Shown here: in pieces, positions 53,812 through 62,235 of the stretch
How the letters are laid out: every line of letters begins with the position of its first letter
Numbering within the stretch: position 1 is the stretch's first letter
Assembly (NCBI RefSeq): GCF_009765825.1
Contig: NZ_LMUR01000018.1
Span: forward strand, 817,346 to 881,345
DNA length: 64,000 bases
Reading direction: 5' to 3'
Source: Granulicella sp. L60
GTDB lineage: Bacteria > Acidobacteriota > Terriglobia > Terriglobales > Acidobacteriaceae
Translations under genes and position numbers: made by a program
Notes under the pieces: generated by a model
Databases searched by the model: none
What the model was told of the DNA's origin: nothing
The model's input: only the letters and a program-made list of their open reading frames with translations

Positions 53812-55194
53812 ATGTTAGCGATTGAAAAGTTTGAAGGTATTGCGAAGTTTGTGAAGACCGATGAAAACCTCACAGCGCTGCGTGAGCATTTGGAGTGCAT
53901 CATCAATGGGGAAGCCTTTCGCGGAAGCAAACGAAGCGCTCAATTCCTTTCTTTCATCGTTGAAAAGGCCATCGAAAACCATGCCGATGGTCTGAAGGAA
54001 CGCACCATCGGTGTGGAACTCTTTGGGCGTGTGCCCACTTACGACACCGGTGAAGATGCGATTGTGCGCGTGACTGCGACGGATGTGCGCCGTCGTCTAC
54101 TACAACACTATGGCCGCATAGGCGAGGCGTCAGAGTTTCGCATCAGTCTGCATGCAGGCGGATACATCCCCGAGATCGAGCGCCATGGAACATCCTTGTT
54201 ACCCATCTTCGCTGATTCCACCGCTACGCCGGAGGTTCCCGCCATTATCAAGACCCCAGTCTCTCCGCTGGCTGGTGTGGAAAGGTCTCACCCCATTTCT
54301 GAACTCGCCCATCCCCAAACGGACGAAGAGCCTCAGGCCGCAACTGCTCCTTCCAGTTCACCATGGAAGCTCATCGCTGCACTTTCGCTGATTGTTGCTG
54401 TGCCAGTGGTTGTATTGATTGCGTGGGGGATGAAGCCGGCGCTGCGCTCACCATGGAGCGCCGTTATGCGGCTAGGGCATGTCACACGACTCATAGCCAG
54501 TGACCCAGACATCTCGCAGGTCGAAGCCCTTACCAGTCGCCAGATATCCGTCTCCGATTATGCGAATGAGCAGTATGGTTGCGACCAAGTGACGCTGCCG
54601 CGCGATGTTCCGTGCTTCGCCGTCTTTCATGGAGATAAATACGCGGCCGTGGATGTGAACCTGCTCGACCCGATTAAGGAGATTGCACGACGGGCCAACA
54701 TCGTGCTGCAGGTGCAGGCAGCCCGCAATGTGCGTCTGCCCTCATTGCGAACCAACGATGACTATATCCTGTTGGGCAGCGCACGTTCTAATCCCTGGGT
54801 ACAACTTTTCGCGAATCAGATGGATTTTGTCTTTAGTTACAACAATGAAGCCAAGCAGGAGATCGTAGAGAACCGGAACCCCCGTACCGGAGAGTTGGCT
54901 CAATACGTTCCCACAGCCAAAGGGTTCGGAACGGGCGAGTCCTATGCGACGGTGAGTCTGCTCCGCAACCTGAACCAGACTGGCCGCGTGCTGCTGCTAG
55001 CAGGAAATAGCTCGGAGGCCACTCAGGCAGCCGGCGACTTTATCACGGACCAGTCTGACGTTGCTGCTGAACTGACGCGGTGCGGCATCCGCGATCTCTC
55101 ACCACTTGCTCGCTATCAGGTGCTGTTGAAGGTCCAGACGATGGCCGGATCGGCCACACAAGTTTCGGTGCTGGCCTGCCATCAACTATCGTAG
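53812..55194 (+). CDS. Membrane-anchored winged-helix regulator with periplasmic sensor domain
   Basis: A 460-residue protein. Residues 20-122 form a winged-helix-like domain (LREHLECIINGEAFRGSKRS, then FIVEKAIENHADGLKERTIG-VELFGRVPTYDTGEDAIVRV, then TDVRRRLLQHY), the acidobacterial relative of the OmpR/CadC DNA-binding type. A linker rich in Pro/Ala/Glu follows (125-183), then a single membrane helix at 186-206 (WKLIAALSLIVAVPVVVLIAW). The 250-residue domain beyond is probably periplasmic and looks like a ligand-binding fold (LGSARSNPWVQLFANQMDFV, GKGFGTGESYATVSLLRN-type). It would sense a periplasmic sugar and bind DNA directly, ToxR-fashion. It is the last gene of this plus-strand run, 63 bases after the previous gene. 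Confidence 0.72.
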   Translation: MLAIEKFEGIAKFVKTDENLTALREHLECIINGEAFRGSKRSAQFLSFIVEKAIENHADGLKERTIGVELFGRVPTYDTGEDAIVRVTATDVRRRLLQHYGRIGEASEFRISLHAGGYIPEIERHGTSLLPIFADSTATPEVPAIIKTPVSPLAGVERSHPISELAHPQTDEEPQAATAPSSSPWKLIAALSLIVAVPVVVLIAWGMKPALRSPWSAVMRLGHVTRLIASDPDISQVEALTSRQISVSDYANEQYGCDQVTLPRDVPCFAVFHGDKYAAVDVNLLDPIKEIARRANIVLQVQAARNVRLPSLRTNDDYILLGSARSNPWVQLFANQMDFVFSYNNEAKQEIVENRNPRTGELAQYVPTAKGFGTGESYATVSLLRNLNQTGRVLLLAGNSSEATQAAGDFITDQSDVAAELTRCGIRDLSPLARYQVLLKVQTMAGSATQVSVLACHQLS

Positions 55195-55200
55195 TTGCTA

Positions 55201-57303
55201 TCACTTCAGGTCGAGAGCGCCCGTGAGGGGTGTGTCCGCTGAGGACCCACCGACAAGAACGCTGAAGGTCCCTGCGGCCGCTTTCCAGTCATGTGACGCC
55301 GTGGACCAGTACGAGAAAGCGCGCTTATCCAGCGGAAGCTCAATGACGCGGCTCTCGCCAGGAGCAAGCGTCGCCTTGCGAAATGCTTTTAACTGTCGTT
55401 GCGGCTCGTTGCCTTCCTCGATCACTGGAAATTGTAAGTAGACCTGGGTCACCTCCGCTCCGGCACACGACCCGGTGTTGGTCAGCGTAAAGCGGACGAC
55501 GGCAGTGTGGTCCTGCTGTCCCGTCCGCACCGTGAGGCCGCTGTAAGCGAACGTCGTGTAAGAAAGTCCAAACCCAAAGGGGAAAAGCGGCTTTGTTTCA
55601 TGGTTCTCGTAACCGCGGTAACCAACCGCTAGCCCCTCGGAGTAGTGCACTGTCCTTCCGTCGCCAGGATACCGGTCGGGGTATCGCGCCAGGGTCTGAT
55701 CGAGCGTGGCCGGAAAGGTGAGGGGCAGCTTTCCAGAAGGATTTGTCTTCCCGAAAAGGACATCGGCCACGGCATTGCCGTCCTCCTCTCCGGGATACCA
55801 GGCTTCAAGTACGGCCTGGACCTCGTCGATCCATGGCATCAAGACCGCGGAACCGCTTTTGAGCACAACGATTGTGTTCGGATTCGCCCTGGAGATCGCG
55901 TGGATAAGGTTATCCTGCGAAGCAGGGAGCGAGATCGCATGGTCGTGATCTTCCCCTTCATCGTCACCGACCATGACGATTGCAATATCCGCTTTCTTTG
56001 CGGCGGTGACTGCGGTTTCGATGTCGTTGCCGTCAAGTAGTGCGATAGGTGTCTGTTGCAGCAGAGCTTCGTCGATGCCATCAACCGGAGAGATGCTGTA
56101 GAGCGGAATGACATGCGAGCTGCCGCCACCACCGGTCATCTGGCGAACCGCGTATGGACCGATCAGCGCTACCCGTTTGATCTTCGTCCGGTCGAGCGGG
56201 AGGATGCCGCCCTCGTTCTTGAGCAGTACCATGGACTCAACTGCGATGCGCCGCGCGATCTCGCCGTGCTCCAGTATAGGAATGGATGTTGGAGTAGTGA
56301 GCGGATGCCACAAACCGAGCTCCATCATCTTCGAAAACCGGCGCTGCAGCATATCGTCGATGCGAGAAACAGGCACTTGTCCATTTAGCACAGCTTTCTT
56401 CAATGCATCTCCGAAATAAATGCCGGTCGGCAATTCAAGGTCGAGCCCCGCGAGAGCACTCGGCACCGTGCTGTGGACCGCGCCGAAGTCCGAGGTCACA
56501 AATCCATCAAAGCCCCACAGCTGCTTCAGCACGCCATCGAGCATTGGGCGATTCTCGCAGTTGTAATCTCCATTCACGCGCGGGTAGGCGCACATCACCG
56601 ACGCAACGCCACCCTCCTTCACGGACGCCTCAAAGCCGGGCAGATAGATCTCGTGCAGCGCGCGCTCATCAATCAGTTCATTGATGGTGCCGCGGTTGGT
56701 CTCCTGATTATTAGCCAGGTAGTGCTTCACGTTCGCGATGGTGCCTGCGCTTTGAATCCCTTGAATGTTCGCAACGGCTATGCGCGAGACAAGATACGGA
56801 TCTTCGCCGAAGCTCTCGAAGACCCTACCACCCTGAGGAACGCGGGCAATGTTGATATCCGGCGCTTCCAGGAGGTTGTATCCGAGCGAATAAGCTTCTT
56901 CGCCGGCCAATTTGCCGTAATCGAAGGCGAGCGAGAGATCCCAACTTGCTGCCAGGGCTAGCGGGGCGGGCAGAGCCGTCGCGCGTTTCTGTGAGCCGGC
57001 TCCGCCCGGGCCAACACCAGCAGGTCCGTTTGTGACGTAAAGAGCTGGAATACCGAGATGGCTATCTCCAGGCACCACTCGATAGGTGTCCGCGGTGCGG
57101 ATGCCGTGAAGTTGGCCGATTTTCTCGTCCAGCGTCATTCGGGCAACCACCTCTTTGGCGCGTCGCAGGTTCGCAGCGTGGCGAGGATCCGTTTGCTGAC
57201 CTCCAACAGGGGCTGGGGCGCACAGGAAGAACCAACCTATGAAAGGCACCACAATCAGCCGGCTGGCCATGGAGGGGGTTAGTAGCAATCTCATATTTAG
57301 CAA
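55201..57303 (-). CDS. Secreted GH3-family beta-glycosidase
   Basis: A 700-residue GH3 enzyme with signal peptide (LIVVPFIGWFFLCAPAPVGG, about 16-35). Catalytic (beta/alpha)8 domain with RMTLDEKIGQLHG, NIARVPQGGRVFESFGEDPY, NVKHYLANNQE and nucleophile D272 in GFDGFVTSDFGAVHS; alpha/beta sandwich with VALIGPYAV and the acid/base region SQDNLIHAISRANPNTIVVL; C-terminal Fn3-like domain (FPFGFGLSYTTFAYSGL). Complete. Hydrolyses beta-linked glucosides, xylosides or arabinosides in the periplasm. Opposite strand to its neighbours; its stop is 6 bases from the stop of the regulator gene (convergent). The start lies about 265 bases from the MBL-fold gene, divergent. Confidence 0.93.
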   Translation of the reverse strand: MLNMRLLLTPSMASRLIVVPFIGWFFLCAPAPVGGQQTDPRHAANLRRAKEVVARMTLDEKIGQLHGIRTADTYRVVPGDSHLGIPALYVTNGPAGVGPGGAGSQKRATALPAPLALAASWDLSLAFDYGKLAGEEAYSLGYNLLEAPDINIARVPQGGRVFESFGEDPYLVSRIAVANIQGIQSAGTIANVKHYLANNQETNRGTINELIDERALHEIYLPGFEASVKEGGVASVMCAYPRVNGDYNCENRPMLDGVLKQLWGFDGFVTSDFGAVHSTVPSALAGLDLELPTGIYFGDALKKAVLNGQVPVSRIDDMLQRRFSKMMELGLWHPLTTPTSIPILEHGEIARRIAVESMVLLKNEGGILPLDRTKIKRVALIGPYAVRQMTGGGGSSHVIPLYSISPVDGIDEALLQQTPIALLDGNDIETAVTAAKKADIAIVMVGDDEGEDHDHAISLPASQDNLIHAISRANPNTIVVLKSGSAVLMPWIDEVQAVLEAWYPGEEDGNAVADVLFGKTNPSGKLPLTFPATLDQTLARYPDRYPGDGRTVHYSEGLAVGYRGYENHETKPLFPFGFGLSYTTFAYSGLTVRTGQQDHTAVVRFTLTNTGSCAGAEVTQVYLQFPVIEEGNEPQRQLKAFRKATLAPGESRVIELPLDKRAFSYWSTASHDWKAAAGTFSVLVGGSSADTPLTGALDLK

Positions 57304-57465
57304 AGTAGAGCCTTGGACCTATTTGCGGCAGATCTTAACAGGTTCCTATCCGTTAGCTCCGTCAATTAATGATGCAGCGCGAGTACTCTTGCGATGGGCC
57401 GACCGGTCGATGTATTTGGATGCCAGGTCGAAGAAAGAACAAGGTATGCGAGTGCGATGGTGTGT

Positions 57466-57504
57466 CCCTGGTGAAAGCAAAAATGCCTTTGGCAGGCAAA
57501 GCTC
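57466..57504 (+). repeat. Short direct repeat (partner 58553-58592)
   Basis: About 39 bases that match the first codons of the GH95 gene (CCAGGTGAAAGCAA, TTTGGCAGGCAAAGCTC) with one indel, located about 65 bases before the MBL-fold start. It suggests a duplicated, decayed 5' end of a GH95-type gene or a recombination junction. Confidence 0.6.
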
Positions 57505-57568
57505 TGCTCGCAGAGAGGACTTTCACCTGAATCATCTGGCCGAGCATGAAATTCAAAAGGTCGACCTT

Positions 57569-58507
57569 ATGCAACCAAATGAAATGTCGAGACGAAGATT
57601 TATGACTATGGCGTCAGCCACCTACCTTTCATCCGTACTAGTCCCAGGAATACCGGCTCAAATCGTCCAAGACCATCCATCTATCGCCCCCAATGATGGT
57701 ACGCAGTATCAAGCCAAGGCCCCTGCGACCCAAGCATTCGGAGGAAAAGCGTTTGGGCCATCCAAAGTGACTACGGCGCGCTGGTTGGGTGCCGGAGGGC
57801 TTTTCCTCAACAGCCGGGGAACAACGATGATGTTGGATCCATTGCTTGAGGACTTCCATATGTCAATGATCATCCAGATGCCCATCTTGCCCCAGCAGGT
57901 GCCGCATCTGGACGCGTTGCTTGTTACCCATTCTGATAGCGACCACTATAGCGTTTCGACTTGCCGAGATCTCTTGAGCGCCTGCAAAAGCTATCACTCA
58001 ACACAATATGTGGCTTCGCTGATGAATAAGGAAGGCTTTCCTGCCTCTGGACACAACATCGGTGAGACATTTCCCATCGGCTCAACAAGGATCACTCTCA
58101 CTCCCGCAGACCATGCCTGGCAAAATGCGCATCCTCGACCAGGGCAGAGGCATTTCGATGATTCGGATGCCTGTGGGTTTCGCTTCGAAACCGCAGACGG
58201 TACGATCTGGGCACCTGGTGATACCCGGCTAATGGATATTCACCTGCATCAACCGACCCCCGATGCACTCTTCATGGACTTCTCTGAAGACAAGTGGCAT
58301 TTCACCCTTGCTGGGGCCGCCAAGCTTGCGAATGCTTATCCCGGGACACCGATTCTTCTGTCCCACTGGGGAACTATCGATGCGCCCAATTTCTCTCCGT
58401 TTAACGGCGATCCAAGTAAGTTCCGGACACTCCTGGTGAATCCAGGGCGTATGAAGACGCTTGCTCCAGGCCAGCCATACATTTTACGAAGGTTGAAGAA
58501 AGCTTAG
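57569..58507 (+). CDS. Tat-exported metallo-beta-lactamase-fold hydrolase
   Basis: A 312-residue protein with Tat signal MSRRRFMTMASATYLSSVLV (6-25). The MBL fold follows: metal-site motif HSDSDHYS at 121-128 in place of the usual HxHxDH, a second ligand ADHAW, APGDTRLMDIHLHQ, and the late histidine ILLSHWGTIDAPNF. It resembles UlaG-like lactonases and related hydrolases. The frame is open to 57239, but ATG 57569 gives the correct Tat signal; the long extension is not coding. It lies 34 bases before the GH95 gene and may be cotranscribed with it. Confidence 0.82.
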   Translation: MQPNEMSRRRFMTMASATYLSSVLVPGIPAQIVQDHPSIAPNDGTQYQAKAPATQAFGGKAFGPSKVTTARWLGAGGLFLNSRGTTMMLDPLLEDFHMSMIIQMPILPQQVPHLDALLVTHSDSDHYSVSTCRDLLSACKSYHSTQYVASLMNKEGFPASGHNIGETFPIGSTRITLTPADHAWQNAHPRPGQRHFDDSDACGFRFETADGTIWAPGDTRLMDIHLHQPTPDALFMDFSEDKWHFTLAGAAKLANAYPGTPILLSHWGTIDAPNFSPFNGDPSKFRTLLVNPGRMKTLAPGQPYILRRLKKA

Positions 58508-58541
58508 CGCGCACAAAAGATATATCGAAGGAGTACCAATA

Positions 58542-61115
58542 ATGATATTTACCCCAGGTGAAAGCAAGGATTCTCTTTGGCAGGCAAAGCTCGGGCGACG
58601 GGGTTTCATCGCCTCAGTGGCAGCGCTGGTCGGGAGGCTTGGGCTCGGGCCAGCCGCAGAGCTTGCCCGCGCGGAAGAGCGGATCGTCGGTGCTTCCAGT
58701 GCAGCACAACCGACCGGTTTCAATCCTGCTACTTCGCTCTGGTATACCGGGCCTGCACGCTCATGGCTTGAGGCGATGCCCCTGGGGAATGGGCGACTCG
58801 GAGCGATGCCGTTTGGGGGAGTAGGGCGAGACCAGATCGTGTTGAATGAAGATACGCTGTATGCGGAGGAGCCGGGCGGCAGGACACTGCCGTTGGACAT
58901 TGCTCCTAAATTCGACGAGGTATTATCGCTGCTGAGAGCTGGCGAGTACAACAAGGCGGACGATATCGCGACGCGCAATTGGCTGGGCCGGTCCTGGCCG
59001 TGTTTTCAGCCGTTTGGCAACTTGTACATCGAAGGGACGGAAGGTGATGCTCGCGAGTACTTCCGCTACATGGACCTGGGCGAGGCCGTTCACCGCACAA
59101 ATTACGTCCAGAATGGCGTCCACAATGTTCGTGAGATGTTTGTTAGCGCTCCAGATGACGTGATGATCTGCCGCTTCGAGGCGAGCAGCCCTGCGCTCAA
59201 TCTTCGGATCCGCTTTGATTCGCAGCACCCGAACGCGCAGCAACGCGCCACAGGCCCACATGAGATCGCGATTGCAGGGCAGCTTCCCGGCATTGCGTTG
59301 CGACGCACTCTGGAGTCCGTAGAGCAAAACAGGGAAACGTGGAAGTACCCGGAGATATGGAACAGTGACGGCTCGCGCAAACCATTCGCCAAGCAAATCC
59401 TCTATGACGGGGAGGTGGACGGGCGCGGGATGCGGTTCGAGGGACGGTTGCGTGTGTTGCACATGGATGGCGAGGTGCGTACGACGTCGGCGGGACTTGC
59501 CGTCAGTGGAGCAAGCGAGGTTGTTCTCGCATTGGCGCTCGCTTCCAGTTTCAATGGTCACAATAAAAGTCCCAGCCGCGAAGGCACTGACCCCGCTGTA
59601 AAGAATCTTGCAACGCTGGGACGGCTGCATAATCGCTCCTACCTAGACCTTCGAAGACGGCACGTCGCCGACCACAGCTCGCTCTTTAATCGAGTAGCCT
59701 TGAAACTCGACGAACCTGCACAACATGCGTTCCTGCCGACCGATCAGCGCGTTGCTTCCCTCAGCGCAAACGATGATCCCGCCTTCTCCGCTTTGATGTT
59801 TCAGTTCGGTCGCTATCTGCTTATAGCCTGCTCGAGACCCGGTTCGCAGCCCGCAAACCTGCAGGGGATCTGGAATGTCGACCGCCTTCCGCCGTGGGCC
59901 TGCGCCTACACGGTAAATATCAATATTCAGATGAACTATTGGGGAGCTGAGACGGCAAATCTCTCTGAGTGTCACAAACCGTTTCTCGACTTCGTAGAGG
60001 AGATGTCCGCGAGTGGGAGCTCTGTGGCCCGCGATATGTATCATCGTCCTGGTTGGGTGATGCACCATAACACAACCATCTGGCGCGACGCGCAGCCAGT
60101 GGACTGGGTGGCCCATGTCTCCTTCTGGCCTATGGCCGGCGGTTGGTTGTGCCAGCATCTTTGGGAGCACTATCAGTTCAATGGTAATGACGCTTTCCTG
60201 CGCCAGGCATATCCGATTATGCGGGGTGCGGCTGAGTTCTACGACAGCTGGCTGGTTGAAGATGAGAACGGTCATCTGCTGACTCCCATCAGCGACTCCC
60301 CGGAGAACGCCTTCTACTACATAGACGGGAGTGGACAGCAGGTGATGGGCGGCCTGGCTATGGGCTGCACGATGGACATGGCCATCATTCGCGAGTTGTT
60401 TCGTAATGTTCTCTGGGCTGCAGAACATTTGCATACTGATGATGCCCTCCAGCAAAGGCTGCGACACCGAAGCGAGAAGCTGTTGCCTTATCGTATCGGC
60501 GGCCGGGGGCAGCTGCTCGAATGGTTTAAGGAGTTTAAGGAAGTCCCTCCTCGGCACAACACATCACCATACTACCCGCTGTATCCCGGCGATCAGATAA
60601 CGCTTCGGGGAACACCGGAACTGGCTGCCGCAGAGGCAACACTGTTGCGGGAGCGCGCACGAACTGGAGGCGGTTTTCCTTCGGCATGGATGGCCGGTTG
60701 CTGGGCGCGGCTCGCGCAGGCGGAGACCGGACAAGCCTATCTAGAACGTCTATACGCGACAGGTCTTCATCCGAATCTCCTGAATGGGCGGGGCGATGTC
60801 TTCCAGATCGACGCAAACCTGGGAGCGATGGCCTCGACGATCGAGTTTCTGCTGCAGTCGCACGCGAACGAGATCGAGTTGCTACCAGCTCTGCCTTTGG
60901 CATGGCGAACAGGATCCGTCCGCGGTCTACGCGCGCGCGGGGGATTCGAGATTGCCATCGAGTGGAAGGAGGGGCAGCTTACCAGCGCGTCGATCACTAG
61001 CCTGCAAGGCACTAAGTGCGTTGTCCGCTATGCGGGGTGTAGCGTGCAACTCGACCTCAAACGAGACGAGATAAGAAAGGTCAATGCGAGCCTTTGGACG
61101 AAGGCTGAATCGTGA
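58542..61115 (+). CDS. GH95-family alpha-L-fucosidase/galactosidase
   Basis: An 857-residue enzyme with a Tat-like signal GRRGFIASVAALVGRLGLG near residues 18-36, after an unusual 17-residue leader. GH95 signatures: LWYTGPARSWLEAMPLGNGR-LGAMPFGGVGRDQIVLNEDT at about 66-105, LFQFGRYLLIACSRPG-type (MFQFGRYLLI), QGIWNVDRLPPWACAYTVNIN, MNYWGAETANLSECHKPFLDF, RDAQPVDWVAHVSFWPMAGGW and NLLNGRGDVFQIDANLGAMA. GH95 members are alpha-1,2-L-fucosidases or alpha-L-galactosidases that invert the anomer. GGAG 8 bases before ATG supports the start. It ends the enzymatic part of the locus. Confidence 0.9.
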   Translation: MIFTPGESKDSLWQAKLGRRGFIASVAALVGRLGLGPAAELARAEERIVGASSAAQPTGFNPATSLWYTGPARSWLEAMPLGNGRLGAMPFGGVGRDQIVLNEDTLYAEEPGGRTLPLDIAPKFDEVLSLLRAGEYNKADDIATRNWLGRSWPCFQPFGNLYIEGTEGDAREYFRYMDLGEAVHRTNYVQNGVHNVREMFVSAPDDVMICRFEASSPALNLRIRFDSQHPNAQQRATGPHEIAIAGQLPGIALRRTLESVEQNRETWKYPEIWNSDGSRKPFAKQILYDGEVDGRGMRFEGRLRVLHMDGEVRTTSAGLAVSGASEVVLALALASSFNGHNKSPSREGTDPAVKNLATLGRLHNRSYLDLRRRHVADHSSLFNRVALKLDEPAQHAFLPTDQRVASLSANDDPAFSALMFQFGRYLLIACSRPGSQPANLQGIWNVDRLPPWACAYTVNINIQMNYWGAETANLSECHKPFLDFVEEMSASGSSVARDMYHRPGWVMHHNTTIWRDAQPVDWVAHVSFWPMAGGWLCQHLWEHYQFNGNDAFLRQAYPIMRGAAEFYDSWLVEDENGHLLTPISDSPENAFYYIDGSGQQVMGGLAMGCTMDMAIIRELFRNVLWAAEHLHTDDALQQRLRHRSEKLLPYRIGGRGQLLEWFKEFKEVPPRHNTSPYYPLYPGDQITLRGTPELAAAEATLLRERARTGGGFPSAWMAGCWARLAQAETGQAYLERLYATGLHPNLLNGRGDVFQIDANLGAMASTIEFLLQSHANEIELLPALPLAWRTGSVRGLRARGGFEIAIEWKEGQLTSASITSLQGTKCVVRYAGCSVQLDLKRDEIRKVNASLWTKAES

Positions 61116-61202
61116 CAAATATGGTGTGACGGTCACTCCACTCGCACCTCGTCAGGGTGTTGCTGGCATGCCGTTGTCGTTGATGTACTTTTACAACGTT
61201 CA

Positions 61203-61415
61203 GTGAATCTGGAAGTCTACTGCGTGATCGCGGGCAGATTCGATCGCATCTCGATTCCATATCGGGCGATGAATTATGCGCGTTACGCTCCTCAAGCAAA
61301 GCTGGTTTGGTCCGAACGGAGCGGCCAATTTCCATTTGTCGAAGAGCCTCAGAAGACGATGGCAACTATTGAAGAATTTATGAAAATGGACGCGCGGCGT
61401 TGGGGAATGAGATGA
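61203..61415 (+). pseudogene. Alpha/beta hydrolase C-terminal remnant
   Basis: Seventy codons read FDRISIPYRAMNYARYAPQA, then KLVWSERSGQFPFVEEPQ and KTMATIEEFM. This is the usual C-terminal part of haloalkane-dehalogenase/epoxide-hydrolase-like proteins, where (S/G)GHFPFxEEP carries the catalytic His; here that residue is Gln (CAA). The rest of the enzyme is missing and there is no ribosome site. Remaining bases of the 61116-61605 gap show nothing. Confidence 0.7.
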
Positions 61416-61605
61416 CGGAAGCTTTTCGCTGTGGGTAATATTCAGTTCTTTGGGCAATCCTCCATCATTGATTGTTTACGCGAAAACCGGTTAATTCTTC
61501 AGTGGTTGAGAACCATCGCTCGCCTTTTCTAAATCGCGGTGCCGAGTCAAAGAACAATCGAGGAACAGGGAAACCTCTGTTAAACAAGGCCCCTCCCATC
61601 ACGCT

Positions 61606-62235
61606 CTATAAATCGATGTAACCCCGCTTTAGCGCGATCGTTACTGCATGAGTTCGATCATCCGCATTCAGCTTAGAAAGGATATTTTTGAGATGGTTCT
61701 TTACCGTATGCTCGGTGATTGTTAATTTGTCGGCAATGATCTTATTTGACTGTCCACGGGCAACACATCTCAAGACTTCGATCTCACGGGTACTTAGGAT
61801 ATCCTCCCCGGCGTGTTCGGCAATCTGTTGGGCGATTTCTTCAGGAATCTTCCTGCCGCCTGCATGAACTAGACGAATGGTATTCACCAGGTCTGCTCTA
61901 AGCGTGTCTTTAAGAAGAAACCCAACAGCTCCGGCCTTGAAGGCGCGCGTCATCTGAACATCGCCGGCTATGCTTGTGAGAACAATAATGCGAGCGTGGC
62001 GAAACTCGGTGCGTATGATTGTCATACAGTCGATCCCGTTCATATGCGGCAGCTTGAGGTCCATGAGAGTAATGTCAGGCAGGTGTCGTCGAAAAAGTTC
62101 AATCGCCGATTCACCGTCGGCTCCCTCAGCTACGACTCTCATGTCCCGCTGCGCATTAATTTCTCCGGCAATACCGGCACGCATTAGTGGATGATCGTCA
62201 ACTATTAGCACTTTGATCTGTCGATCGGTTGTCAT
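61606..62235 (-). CDS. NarL/FixJ-type response regulator
   Basis: A 209-residue regulator. Receiver domain 1-125 with acidic pocket D13/D14 and phospho-acceptor D59 (ITLMDLKLPHMNG), conserved Thr (IIVLTSIAG) and Lys (FLLKDT). C-terminal LuxR-type HTH about 145-205: ILSTREIEVLRCVARGQSNK-IIADKLTITEHTVKNHLKNI. It overlaps the sensor kinase gene by 4 bases and is its partner. Likely activates genes for uptake of glycan breakdown products or a stress response; target unknown. Confidence 0.95.
   Translation of the reverse strand: MTTDRQIKVLIVDDHPLMRAGIAGEINAQRDMRVVAEGADGESAIELFRRHLPDITLMDLKLPHMNGIDCMTIIRTEFRHARIIVLTSIAGDVQMTRAFKAGAVGFLLKDTLRADLVNTIRLVHAGGRKIPEEIAQQIAEHAGEDILSTREIEVLRCVARGQSNKIIADKLTITEHTVKNHLKNILSKLNADDRTHAVTIALKRGYIDL

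Noticed and set aside
59643-60557. 304-codon minus-strand frame inside the GH95 gene
   Set aside because: The plus strand carries all GH95 motifs; the antisense frame is open only because of GC-rich codon use.
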